Shown here: piece by piece, positions 54,760 through 63,984 of the stretch
How positions within the stretch are numbered: position 1 is the first letter of the stretch
Layout of the letters: every line of letters begins with the position of its first letter
NCBI GenBank assembly: GCA_013248845.1
Contig: WSQC01000016.1
Coordinates: 434,001 to 498,000 of the forward strand
DNA from: Passalora sequoiae
Taxonomy: Eukaryota; Ascomycota; Dothideomycetes; Mycosphaerellales; Mycosphaerellaceae
DNA: 64,000 bases
Direction: 5' to 3'
Program-made: the position numbers and the translations under genes
The notes under the pieces: model-generated
Told to the model about the DNA's origin: nothing
Seen by the model: only the letters and a program-made list of their open reading frames with translations
Database searches by the model: none

Positions 54760-56223
54760 ATGAACTTCTCGCGCCCTCGTCAATCGGCTGCACAACCGAC
54801 ACCGGCTCGATCTGGCAGAGCATTAGCTGCAGCACGACAATCCACACAGGCCACGCCTCACGGAGTACCTAGCACAACAGAACTCCCAGCATACCAAGCG
54901 CCGGAGTTCTCGCTCAATCCCGCCGCTCAGCGGAAACTTGCCAATCTTGCCAGGAGCCATGATCTGTCCAAACTCGAAAGACGATTCGGAGCTGCCCAGA
55001 CCTTGTTGCAGCAGAGTGCCGTTGATGTCAACGAGCAGCTAAGAGATAGAACCAACAGAACCGCAAATGTTCGTAAGAAGCGCGAGCAAGCAAGGGATCT
55101 GGAAGGCGGCGATGAAGAGGACGATGACACCATGGCTGAGTTGGAGCGCAAGCTGGCCACTCTGCGTGAGAAGGTGGACAGCGTGACTGCGCGAACAGAA
55201 GAGCAAGTGCGAAAGACGGTCGACGGCAAGCTCAATGTTCTCATGATGAAGGACTCCGTGATCGCTACTGCAGAGCATGCTAGGAACCATGCAAGCACAC
55301 AAGCATCCATACAAAACGTGCGTAGCCAGCGGACACGAAGAACACAAGGGGATGATGGCGAGGAAGCAGAAGGCAGTGACGGAGATGAAGACGAGGCACC
55401 GGACTGGCAGCCGACCGACCCTGCTGGAGCCGGAACACAGCCTGGCAGCCCGCCTGTTGAAGTTTTCCGCGAGGAGCTAGATAACAGAAAGACGCGGTAT
55501 CAAACCAAGTCTCTGGCCGAGCGTTACGCCAGTAACGAAGAGTACGTCGACTTTAGACGGCTTGTACACGATGCTCAATACCCGGACGACGAAGTTCCGA
55601 TGCCTCCTCCCGAAGAGTGGTTCAACCACGATGGCTCTATCCCACCACCTGGCACCACCGCAAGACCACGCGCCGATGCTGATGACGACTCTGACGAAGA
55701 CCTTGCCATTAGCCGAAGCACTGTCAGCACGAAATGCCCGCTTACACTTGTCGAAATGCGCGAACCATACTCCTCAAAGAAGTGCCAGCATACTTTTGAA
55801 AAGGCCTCGATCTTAGAGTTTATGCGTGGAAAACGCGAGGTGCAGTGTCCTGGCTCGGGTTGCACTCAAAGCCTCACAGCGAATGATCTTCATGTCGATA
55901 AGATTATTGTACGAAAGATCAAGCGACTGCAGAAGGCAAAGGAGATGCAGCAGCAAGCGGGAAGTGATGATGAGGATGAGGATGTCGATGGCACACAGCA
56001 CAATGCTCATGTCATTGGGTCTGATAACGATGGAATTGAGGACGATTATGATGCGCCTGCCACCAGGGTCAAGACACAGCCCAAGACAGAACCTAGACCT
56101 ACTGGGGCGTCTGCGATGCCTGGACCAAGTCAACCGCCCGGATCAAGTCATCCGCCCGGATCGACACAGGTTATCGATCTTTGGGATAGTGATGAGGATG
56201 CAGATCACTCGATAGATGATTGA
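54760..56223 (+). CDS. NSE2: Nse2/Mms21, SUMO E3 ligase of the Smc5/6 complex
   Basis: 487 aa, no intron. The start at MNFSRPRQS has good context (AAAATCATGA). An N-terminal disordered region is followed by a long coiled coil (about 50-185: KLANLARSHDLSKLERRFGA, then a MAELERKLATLREKVDSV heptad region), which in the family binds Smc5. The SP-RING has Cys326, Cys342, His344, Cys363 and Cys368 (KCPLTLVEM, CQHTFEKASILEF, CPGSGC). The C-terminal 100 residues are acidic, then carry tandem PPGSS(H) repeats and end with VIDLWDSDEDADHS, which has the form of a SUMO-interacting motif followed by acidic residues. The protein attaches SUMO to repair and chromatin proteins in the nucleus. An in-frame ATG at 54541 gives a longer form that is judged unlikely. 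Confidence 0.92.
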   Translation: MNFSRPRQSAAQPTPARSGRALAAARQSTQATPHGVPSTTELPAYQAPEFSLNPAAQRKLANLARSHDLSKLERRFGAAQTLLQQSAVDVNEQLRDRTNRTANVRKKREQARDLEGGDEEDDDTMAELERKLATLREKVDSVTARTEEQVRKTVDGKLNVLMMKDSVIATAEHARNHASTQASIQNVRSQRTRRTQGDDGEEAEGSDGDEDEAPDWQPTDPAGAGTQPGSPPVEVFREELDNRKTRYQTKSLAERYASNEEYVDFRRLVHDAQYPDDEVPMPPPEEWFNHDGSIPPPGTTARPRADADDDSDEDLAISRSTVSTKCPLTLVEMREPYSSKKCQHTFEKASILEFMRGKREVQCPGSGCTQSLTANDLHVDKIIVRKIKRLQKAKEMQQQAGSDDEDEDVDGTQHNAHVIGSDNDGIEDDYDAPATRVKTQPKTEPRPTGASAMPGPSQPPGSSHPPGSTQVIDLWDSDEDADHSIDD

Positions 56224-56670
56224 GCAGTCGCTGTAATGGATCACCTCGTCTTCGTTCATAGCTTGATGTCGTCACGAAAGCAGTTCCCTTACGAAGTGGA
56301 ACATGCTGTACTGTACGTACGCCTGTCACTTTGAGCGCCTGATGTGCTTTTCTAGCAGTCACTAAAATTGATCAACGTACGCTCGTGTCTCCCAAACCAG
56401 TTTTGAGCCAATGCCCTAAGTGTCGTAGACTAGAATTATCCTATATGCCGCGTGGTGGAAGAGTTAGTGGAACCCGCCCCAGAGACAGTCTATCCCAGAG
56501 TTGGCTCTAGGGAGGCTGGAGTTGTATAGCAAGTTCCCGGCATTTCTCAGGATCATGCCATCCGACTTTACTTGGGGTGCGTTATCCGGACCTTCCAAGA
56601 CCGACCCGTCACATAGACTAAACGTCCATCGATCTATGTGTCCATCGCACTCGTATAGGCTGCTGCGAAG
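56224..56670. other. convergent intergenic region
   Basis: No coding signal was seen between NSE2 and the minus-strand hypothetical. Confidence 0.45.
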
Positions 56671-57205
56671 TCAATAGTGATTTCTATATCTCGATGCTCT
56701 GTCGCTGCGATAGTATTGTCGTTTCGTTTTGATCGCGAACCAATTGTGTCCGCGGCCTACCCTCTCCATCTTTATCCTTACCACCTTTCTTCCTCTTCGA
56801 TTGATGCACAACCGTTGGCCAACTGCGGACGCCTTCATCCTGACCCATTGATCTGTATCCCTCGTCGGATACGTCTGCATGGTCGCCTCCATTACGTTGT
56901 TGATCTCATCTACGTCGTTATCTTCCTCGACGGCTACATCCGCTTCGTGGAAGGAGATGTAGTAAGGCCAGTTGAAAGTGCAAATCTCGAACTCTTTCTG
57001 TATGTCCACTTCTTGCGGTATGCCGCTTGTCCCGACCATGACAAAGAGCTTCGTGCCGGAAGCTTTGTGCAGGGATGCTCGAGGAGTGCCAGGGAGGCAT
57101 TGTACCTGATGTCTGTGACACAAGAGATTTTGCGCCACCTTGGACCGCGGATCCGTCTACAAGCCGGATATAATGAATTGGTTTCGGTGTCCTGTCAGAG
57201 TACAT
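56671..57205 (-). CDS. possible small hypothetical protein, 163 aa
   Basis: A minus-strand frame ending at 56671 shows coding-like codon choice (third-position C/G in TTC, AAC, TAC, ATC, GTC runs). It reads KLFVMVGTSGIPQEVD, FNWPYYISFHEADVAVEED, WVRMKASAVGQRLCINRRG and GHNWFAIKTKRQYY. Joining it to an upstream exon (57205-57106, IHYIRLVDGSAVQGGAKSLV) through a 43-nt GTACAA...AAAG intron gives 163 aa. No family was recognised. A 271-codon plus-strand ORF overlaps it, but its codon use is poorer. The exon model and even the existence of the gene are uncertain. Confidence 0.35.
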
Positions 57206-57687
57206 ACTCAAATGTGGCTTTCAGATTGCTCCAGCAATTCAAAGGCAACAAGTATGCGAGAACACCAAGGGTTTTGCGCCCGGCAGTGCGATGCTGCGCG
57301 AGCGCTTCTTGGAAAGGTATTCATATCAAGGAAGCATCCCCAGTAGCAGTCAGGAAGGCGCTTTGTCCAAGGTTTCGGATAAGTTTTCAGTCGATTAGCT
57401 ACAAACTGTCCGTCGGGAACGCGAGTGAAGCTAAAGACTGCCCGTCGCGCAGCACAAAGGCATATAGAGCGTGCAATGATACAGCTTATTGATACCACGT
57501 TCCTTTGATCCAGGGCACATTTGGAGAAAGCCGAACCCAGGCTGAGGACAATTCGCTGATTACTCAAGGTCTAGGACCATGTCCCGCCTGCCCGGTGCTG
57601 CTACATGCTGTAAACTGTACAGAAGATGGTCATGGCACATTTCATCACATATGAGCATTTCAAACCCTCGTCCCATACCCGATATCA
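57206..57687. other. intergenic region
   Basis: Possible upstream extension of the preceding hypothetical (minus frame ending ILVAFELLEQSESHI), otherwise no gene seen. Confidence 0.4.
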
Positions 57688-58386
57688 TCACCTCTTCCAA
57701 TCATTCCTCCACAAACCCTCTCTCCATCCACCACCACTCTTCTCCGCCGCCTTACCCCCATTCGCAGCAAGATCCTGATCCTGAATCTCTACCACCAAAC
57801 CTCTCTTATGACCTCTCTGCTCTTCCCTCGTCATCATCTGCATGCCCGTCCGCCTCTTTCTCCTCTCATCAACCTGCTGTGCCTGCGAGGCTCGAGATCC
57901 GCCTCGGCCTGTGAGACGTTTGGAAGCGCGTCTGAGGGTTTGGCGCATGGTCCATTGGCGGCGTTTGGCTATTACCCAGAGGGTCGTTGTGCAGACTGTG
58001 GAGGATACTGTTAAGTGAAGGATAATTAGACTATATAGTAGAAATTGCTGCTTACCTCCGAATATAACAACTGCGACCACAATTATTATAATCGCGACCA
58101 GACCTCCTGTGCTCAGGTTGAAACTACTTCCTGAGCCACCTGATGCGCCAGCATTGGTGTCTACGCCCGAACTGGACCCAGAGTTAGGGCCATATATGCC
58201 GCTCGCAGGCTGGTCATTTTGATCGGGATCTTTTGAGTCTGAAGTCGTGGTCGATGTAGTTGCAGGGGCGCTGGTCGTTTCCTGGCGTCTCGCGATCTCG
58301 TTAACATGGGCGTTGCTGTCGATTGCGATGGCGCCTGTTAAGGTCCAGGTCGCGAAGATATATGGAAGCAAGCTGGACAGCTTCAT
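57688..58386 (-). CDS. single-pass type I membrane protein with Ser/Thr-rich ectodomain
   Basis: Exons 58386-58056 and 58007-57688 encode 216 aa. Signal peptide MKLSSLLPYIFATWTLTGAIA; a Ser/Thr/Gly-rich ectodomain (about 35-93) likely to be O-glycosylated; one transmembrane helix (GGLVAIIIIVVAVVIFG, about 94-110); then a basic cytoplasmic tail beginning WVIAKRRQWTMRQTLRRAS and ending in charged repeats. The layout is like that of Mid2/Wsc-type wall sensors and similar fungal membrane proteins, but there is no WSC or Cys motif. The 48-nt intron (GTAAGC...TTAACAG) is a multiple of three and free of stops, so retention would give a 232-aa form with 16 extra, mostly hydrophobic residues. Confidence 0.7.
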   Translation of the reverse strand: MKLSSLLPYIFATWTLTGAIAIDSNAHVNEIARRQETTSAPATTSTTTSDSKDPDQNDQPASGIYGPNSGSSSGVDTNAGASGGSGSSFNLSTGGLVAIIIIVVAVVIFGGKQQFLLYSLIILHLTVSSTVCTTTLWVIAKRRQWTMRQTLRRASKRLTGRGGSRASQAQQVDERRKRRTGMQMMTREEQRGHKRGLVVEIQDQDLAANGGKAAEKSGGGWREGLWRNDWKR

Positions 58387-59114
58387 TTTTTCGTTCGTGC
58401 TGTTGATACCTGTATGTTATGTTGAGCAGTACCGTACTTTGACCGACTTCACGTATGGTAACGGGATTGAAGAAGATCTGGCATTAGATACGAGTACAAG
58501 GTGTATGGAAGAAGGGTGTACTTTTCCCAGCATTCGGGAAGCGCCTGACATGCAGATCTGCTAGATATAGATGTGACAAGATGACCAACGACATGCTGTG
58601 TCGTTTGCTGCGATTACCAATTAGGATGCTCGCATATGCAAGATTGAAAGATGAAGTTGTGCTTGGCTGCAGTCGGCGGCTACATGTTTGGGTTCGTGGC
58701 TGTTGGAGGGTTTTGATTGGCTGGCGGTAGCAGGGATGAAAATGTGACCAGTTCTCTGCCGATATCACTCTTTTATTACAGTAGATGCTTTCTGTTCTAG
58801 ACACAATGCCAGGTAGTGGCGGACTTCTGAAGGCAAAATGGCTTGGCGACACGCACCCATTCCATACTCCTCTGGGCAGGCACGACCCCGAGACACTGAA
58901 GACAATCATGTTACCAAGAGCTGCGTGGCTCATACTGCCCGCCATGAACTGTCCTTCATGCTGTTACGTGAGGAAACAGTCCCAATGCCTTCTGCATCAT
59001 CGGTAGAGATGCAATCATCAACACGCCAGTGACAAGGCAGAAGACCTTTGCTAGTGCCCGCATTCCATCAGACTGGCGAAGGGAAGACATACGGAATGCA
59101 TAGATTTAATGCGG
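58387..59114. other. intergenic region
   Basis: No supported gene. The minus ORF at 58484-58945 has no recognisable content. Confidence 0.45.
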
Positions 59115-59861
59115 CTATTCCTCCGCGGAATCATGCTCGTGGACGGGAGGATGCGCAGCTAGTGTGATCCAGTGTCGATACCGAATTTCCTGAGCACCGG
59201 CCTCCTGTGTCTTCACAGCTTCATCCGTCCAGGTCAGCTTGTGAAACATTATTCTCAAGAAGCTCGGAGGGCACCGCGGGTTGCATTTCTTCGCTTCTTC
59301 GAGTTCTTCGCACAACCAGCACACGGAATTGTATGCCTGTCTGGTCCACATGGTTCTAGTACCATTGCTTCGGCCATCGACAATGGCTTGGTTGGCGCGA
59401 CACACGGCCGACTCGAACAGACACGATTGATCATAGGCATCCGCGGAATCCTCCATCTGTACCGCAAGCTCTTCCAGCTGTTCATGCTCGCGCAGAATCT
59501 TTGTCACGCCATGAACCGCGCCGCCATATCCCCAGCCGTCCTCTCGCTCGACTTGGATCAGGAGGCGACGCACTTTGGTTGCATTCACCACTTCGCTTCC
59601 GGTGTGGGAATAGATCATGTCGCAGCGATCGTAATACTTTCCAGACATCCTGTAGCGTACTTGCACGCCACGTTCCTGTCGCCAGGCATCGAGAGCGATT
59701 CGGCGCAGACGAGAGTCTGCAGCAGTTGCCATGTACTGGCGGTATTGTGATTGACTGTCAACCTCGACTGCGTTGCATCCGTAAATTTGGAGGAGAATCT
59801 CATCCGGAAGACCCCAATATGCAGGCCTATTGTTCTGAGAAGAAAACTCGTTGCCCGACAT
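59115..59861 (-). CDS. hypothetical protein with F-box-like N-terminus
   Basis: A 248-aa frame from the ATG of MSGNEFSSQNNRPAYWG. Residues about 16-30 (YWGLPDEILLQIYG) resemble the first helix of F-box or F-box-like domains. The rest is alpha/beta with blocks RLRRIALDAWRQERG, NATKVRRLLIQVERED and LEELAVQMEDSADAY, and a Cys-containing region (YNSVCWLCEELEEAKKCNPR). No leucine-rich repeat or other partner domain is clear. The frame is open 48 codons further upstream (to 60005), but that part reads as leader. If it is an F-box protein it would bind Skp1 in an SCF ligase; this is weak inference. Confidence 0.55.
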   Translation of the reverse strand: MSGNEFSSQNNRPAYWGLPDEILLQIYGCNAVEVDSQSQYRQYMATAADSRLRRIALDAWRQERGVQVRYRMSGKYYDRCDMIYSHTGSEVVNATKVRRLLIQVEREDGWGYGGAVHGVTKILREHEQLEELAVQMEDSADAYDQSCLFESAVCRANQAIVDGRSNGTRTMWTRQAYNSVCWLCEELEEAKKCNPRCPPSFLRIMFHKLTWTDEAVKTQEAGAQEIRYRHWITLAAHPPVHEHDSAEE

Positions 59862-60005
59862 TTTGCGAGCGGTAACGGGGATGGATTTGCTGGGTCGTCC
59901 GATAAAGAAGTGATGGCGCAGCTGGATTCTTACGTTGTCACCGCGCCACTTCTGGTAATTTGCGGGCTTTCCTATGTGCATGGCAAGATTAATGAAGTCC
60001 ACCAA

Positions 60006-60369
60006 CCACGTGCCAAGGTGTCAAAGCTCATAAATTTTTGACATCCCAACACCATGGCATTATCGGCACGATCCCGCTGCCCACAAACTGTATATCGAGT
60101 ATTCGCAGAATGAATGCCTTCACCGTACGCACAACTTACAAGAGTTACACCATGGATCAGTTGCCGCGCAGATACTGCCAGATGCATACCAATGAAACCA
60201 TGCAGGAGCTCGCCGACGATTGAACCTTGAAAAAGCCCACGCCATCGTCATCATGAACCAGCTCGACGCATATCTTCCGCTACAGATCTGTAACGTTCGA
60301 AAAGCCGGCCGTGACACAAGCTTGTCAAGCTTGTAAGCCACGTCCTGCGAACAAAATCGCCGACCTCAT
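60006..60369. other. intergenic region
   Basis: No coding signal was recognised. Confidence 0.4.
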
Positions 60370-61640
60370 TCAGACACAATGGGAGACATATGCGAAATAA
60401 GCACACGTCCAGCGAAAGCTTGTGGTGAAGTAAAAGTACGATAGCAGTGTATGAATATGTACATTGCTAACATCTACTGCCCCTATCTCGAAGCGATTAC
60501 CGTTAACGATCATGAAGTACAGGACTGTGGCCGAGAAGATGAGAAGTAGACTGGAGCCGAGCGCGTCTTGAGGCGTTGTCTCCCAAAGTCGGAATTATGG
60601 AAGCCATCTGAGAAGACAAATGCGTCAGCGCAAGTTCTGGCAATCGTGTGGTAGCGGGCTGAACTCACCATCCCGCGATATATCGCAAATATCATCGATG
60701 ATTACGAAGCACAGGGATGTGGCCAAGAAGCTGAGATGCAGACTGAAAGCAAGCGCGTATTGAGGCGTCGCGAGAATTCCGAAATCTTGAAGCCATTCAA
60801 AGAGACATACTCGTCAGCGCAATATTCAGCAGTGATGTGAAAGCGCCTTGAACTCACCGCTTGGCAAACCATCGCAAATCTCCTGGGAGACGTTGGCCAC
60901 TTTGGCAAAAGCCATGCAGTGTTCACCCGACAGCCACGATGAGGCCTCTCCCAATGTGTCGGGGCACCCTGCAGATGCTCGACCGAGGGACTACAACCGC
61001 GCGAACGCAGGAGTCAACCCCAGGAGATCAATGCAGGGCGCACCTACACAACGAATTAGCGTGAGCGGCTGCGCTGTGCAATGCAGCCGCAGCAGTCCAT
61101 CGTTGACAAAGGAAATGGTCGGTAAAGACAGGTAGGGCAAGGGGGAGTCAGTAAAGAGTGTTATCTGTAAAGACTGTCGGGGGGAATATCTGAAAAAATA
61201 GGACGCTGCAACACCATGTCAACTCGCTGCCACCATACCAATGGATCCGAGGGTTGGAAGACTCACCACCGAGCTGTTGTGAGGGAGACCATATCACCCA
61301 ACTGCAACCCTTTCGGGGAGTCAAAGGCGACGGTATCTCGACCTCCAGAAGGGACCTGCCGACGACAGTAAGCAATGGGGCCGCGCCGTGCAATGCGACC
61401 CTCAGCCAAAAGTAAACAAAGGAGAAGTGCCCGCTCCCTGCACTAAATCATATTTACAGAGCCGTGTTTTTTTCTTCCACAATTTTTGGCCGACGCTGCG
61501 GCACTGCCCTCATTTTCAACTTTTTTTGTTCGATCCTGCCTTCTCAGGAAAGCCCGGCCAACTGCCACGACGACCTCCTCCAGCAAGGACCATTTTTGTC
61601 GGTAAAAGCTATCTGTACAAGGTCAGCAAGTAACGAACGG
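60370..61640 (-). pseudogene. tandem diverged exon-like units, probably a decayed multi-exon gene
   Basis: Minus-strand coding-like blocks recur, each followed by a GTGAGT donor. One reads DTVAFDSPKGLQLGDMVSL before a donor at 61266. The next is AALHSAAAHANSL, spliced (GTAGGT...TGCAG) to CPDTLGEASSWLSGEHCMAF and VANVSQEICDGLPS before a donor at 60857. A hydrophobic block, TPQYALAFSLHLSFLATSLC, runs into FVIIDDICDISRD before a donor at 60668. The last is TPQDALGSSLLLIFSATVLY then FMIVNGNRFEIGAV, ending at 60370. The last two align in DNA and protein over about 190 bp (60507-60695 and 60696-60890), and the donors at 60668 and 60857 are 189 bp apart. The copy nearest the 3' end has an in-frame TAA just after its expected acceptor, and no intact start was found. 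Confidence 0.4.
60507..60890. repeat. tandem duplication, two diverged units of about 190 bp
   Basis: Unit 1 (about 60507-60695) and unit 2 (about 60696-60890) share runs such as GTGGCC(G/A)AGAAG, CGTCTTGAGGCGT/CGTATTGAGGCGT, CGTCAGCGCAA and GAACTCACC in the same order. Confidence 0.75.
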
Positions 61641-61977
61641 ACGAGCACTCACGAAGCGGTTAGATGGAGGACGAGTGGTGACTACGAGTCACCACCCTCC
61701 ACCCTCACCACCCATTCCTGCCCATAGACCCTGCCTGCGGCCCCAAGGTGCAACCCCCTGTGACCGAGGTCTTGGCCCCATTTCACCCTTTCCTCCTCCC
61801 TCTTCCCCAACAACCTCCTCCACCACCCCCTCACCGCCCTCATCACCCCACACCCCCGGCACCCCACCTCCTCCTCGCCGTCGGTCTGTGGAAACATGTT
61901 AGCATATGCGCGCACCATTGCAAGAGATCAAGGAGTCCTGGCGCCACTGTGAGGGAGATCGGAGGGTACATGAGAGT

Positions 61978-62760
61978 TCATGCAGCCGGTAGCGAGATGG
62001 TGCAGCGACCAGAAACGTCTCCAGGTTCCAGGCCAAAGTCTGCCGTCTGTCGACGGTATTCATTGGGCTGGATACTGATGAGATCTGCATGGAAGTTGCG
62101 CCGTGCGGCGGATGGCGGATGGGTGGCTGTGCTTCGAGGAATGAGTGCGTCCATGAGCTGTTCGGAAGTTGTGCTCGCTGTGTCGAGGCGAGATTGTTGT
62201 ATCGTGCTGAGAAGATGACCGGGATCCAAGAGCTTGGCAGTAGCGAAGATGAAAAGGAAAGAAACTTACGAGTACACGTGTGTACTCCATTGTTTGCTGC
62301 AACAATGTTAGCATTTGTGCAAAAGCATGTGCGATGAGGCGATGTGCAGGTGGTGGCAAATTGGAGCACGTGGAAATCGGCGCGGTTTGCCAAGAACACT
62401 CTGCCAATAAAAGTATGTGCGCCAAGATAAGCCTGCCAAGAAAAGCTGGAAGTGAATGCCTCAGGGGCCAGGCTCGAAATGCGCCACGAGTCCAGACTCA
62501 GCGAGGGCAGCGAGGTCAAAACTCGTGCAATTTTTCCGAGAGATGCACGAGGAGATGCATTGCGGTCTGGAGATACTCGAAACGTCGCGCAATGTGTGGA
62601 AAGTCGATGTTGTGATGTGCTGCCGCAGTGTCGAAGGAAGCCACCACGGTCGCAAATCCGCCAGGAACAGCCAGAACGACCATTCCAGCGACGGCGGCGA
62701 CGACAGGATGGTCCAAATTCTTTCAAATGGAGGTGAGGGTGATGGGAAAGTGCAGTGCAA
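61978..62760 (-). other. coding-like segments in shifting frames (unresolved gene or remnant)
   Basis: Blocks with strong third-position C/G bias follow one another on the minus strand. The first is AAVAGMVVLAVPGGFATVVA (a hydrophobic helix), then ARRFEYLQTAMHLLVHLSEK (62716-62516). It is followed in another frame by FDLAALAESGLVAHFEPG, and in a third by GAHTFIGRVFLANRADFHVL. Next come HRLIAHAFAQMLTLLQQTME and YTRVL before a GTAAGT donor near 62270, and last DPGHLLSTIQQSRLDTAS through QTADFGLEPGDVSGR to a stop at 61978. Some shifts could be introns (for example GTGGCG...TTGGCAG), but the introns between the last blocks would be unusually short (37 nt). No ATG opens the first block. Confidence 0.35.
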
Positions 62761-63711
62761 TGCATGGGAAGTGTGATGGAGACTTACTTCGTTGTTGTTG
62801 TCGTTGTTGCCGCGCAAAAACAAAAAACAAACAATAAAAGTGAGGTGAGGAAAGGAAGGAGAGTTGCGAAGGGAAGCGTGGGTGATATTTGTACTTCGAG
62901 TTCGAGCACAGACTCTGAGGAGCTATGGGCGCTGTGGCGACTGGCAGAGATTGGTACGGTGACGGGAAGAGCTACAAAGCTGTAGCCGCGATACTAGTAA
63001 GCATATTCAATATTGGCAGTTCCAAGTCTGGCAGCCTGTGTCTCACAGTTCAAGAGCTTCGTGTCTGGCCAAATGTGGGAAGGCAGGTGTCTGCGACGCG
63101 AGGCGCGATGCAACTCCAAAGGCATGTACGATGTCCATGCAGAGGCGGCAGGAGGCATGAATGTATCTTGCTTGTCACATCACGAGCTGAAGCAAAAATC
63201 GCTCGGGCAGCGAAACCCCGTCACAAATAATTGAGCGCGTGCACAAAGTTTTCCAACATAATTTTTCGCATGCAAGGGTAAGCTAATGGACCTGATGTTA
63301 TGAATACCACGACCAGTCGTATGACGGCTTGTCCCCTGAATGCCATGCTTCGCAGCCTCAGCGTGTTGACTGTAAAGACAGTCGCTCAGATTTGGCGTGC
63401 TACCCATACTCTTCCCAACATCATGCAAGCACGTCGCAGCGTCGCTTTGTATCATGAATGCTGCAAATATTGCCCCCGTTGAAATCGTGAAGCACTCATG
63501 CTATGGCATTGCGCGAACACACCCAGCGAGTTACTCCCTCTTCCTCGACTCATCAGATACACACCAGAGTCAGACACGGCAAACAGCGCTACCCGAACAC
63601 AACCAGCACAGTCGAAATCTACAGCGACGTCTCAGGCCAGAACCCAGAGCACTCGACATATTTCCTCGAGGCCCTCCAGATAACCTCTATGAACACAGTA
63701 ATCGCCGCGCA
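62761..63711. other. gene-poor stretch before the terminal ORF
   Basis: Short ORFs only. From about 63530 the sequence becomes C/A-rich (CACACCAGAGTCAGACACGG), like a fungal 5' leader. Confidence 0.4.
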
Positions 63712-63984
63712 ATGAACCAAGGCCCGAACCAGTACCCCCTTGGCATCGGTGGCCGCAGCGGTATGCTGTCTCGCAACATGATGAACGATGACGACACGCG
63801 GTATCGCCGCTTCGCAGACTCGGAGTTTGCTCGACTGGGTGGCTGGGGCAATTCGGGTTCAGACATGGGACGATACAACGACATTGGTAACCAATATATG
63901 GGTATGCAGACCCCTTGGGGTGGCTGTCGACGTAGTGCTACGTGGCCGCGGGCATATGGTGGAGGATTTCCCGAGCAGTGGTAG
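63712..63984 (+). CDS. small Gly/Asn/Arg-rich hypothetical protein, 90 aa
   Basis: A frame with coding-like composition begins at ATG 63712: MNQGPNQYPLGIGGRSGM, then MMNDDDTRYRRFADSEFARL, GGWGNSGSDMGRYNDIGNQY, and an end PRAYGGGFPEQW. It ends 16 bp before the edge of the window. The frame is open upstream to 63397, but that part has a different, leader-like composition. A short upstream ORF (63689-63715, MNTVIAAQ) ends in a TGA that overlaps this ATG (ATGA), which could affect translation. Alternatively a 35-nt interval (GTAATC...ACCAG) might be spliced to join the two. No family was recognised. Confidence 0.45.
   Translation: MNQGPNQYPLGIGGRSGMLSRNMMNDDDTRYRRFADSEFARLGGWGNSGSDMGRYNDIGNQYMGMQTPWGGCRRSATWPRAYGGGFPEQW

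Noticed and set aside
56677..57492. 271-codon plus-strand ORF
   Set aside because: No family motif; codon pattern is poorer than that of the opposite strand, and it crosses the predicted splice sites of the minus-strand model.
61899..62765. 288-codon minus-strand ORF as one protein
   Set aside because: Its composition (Ser/His/Cys-rich) is that of an off-frame reading; the coherent blocks lie in changing frames across the region.
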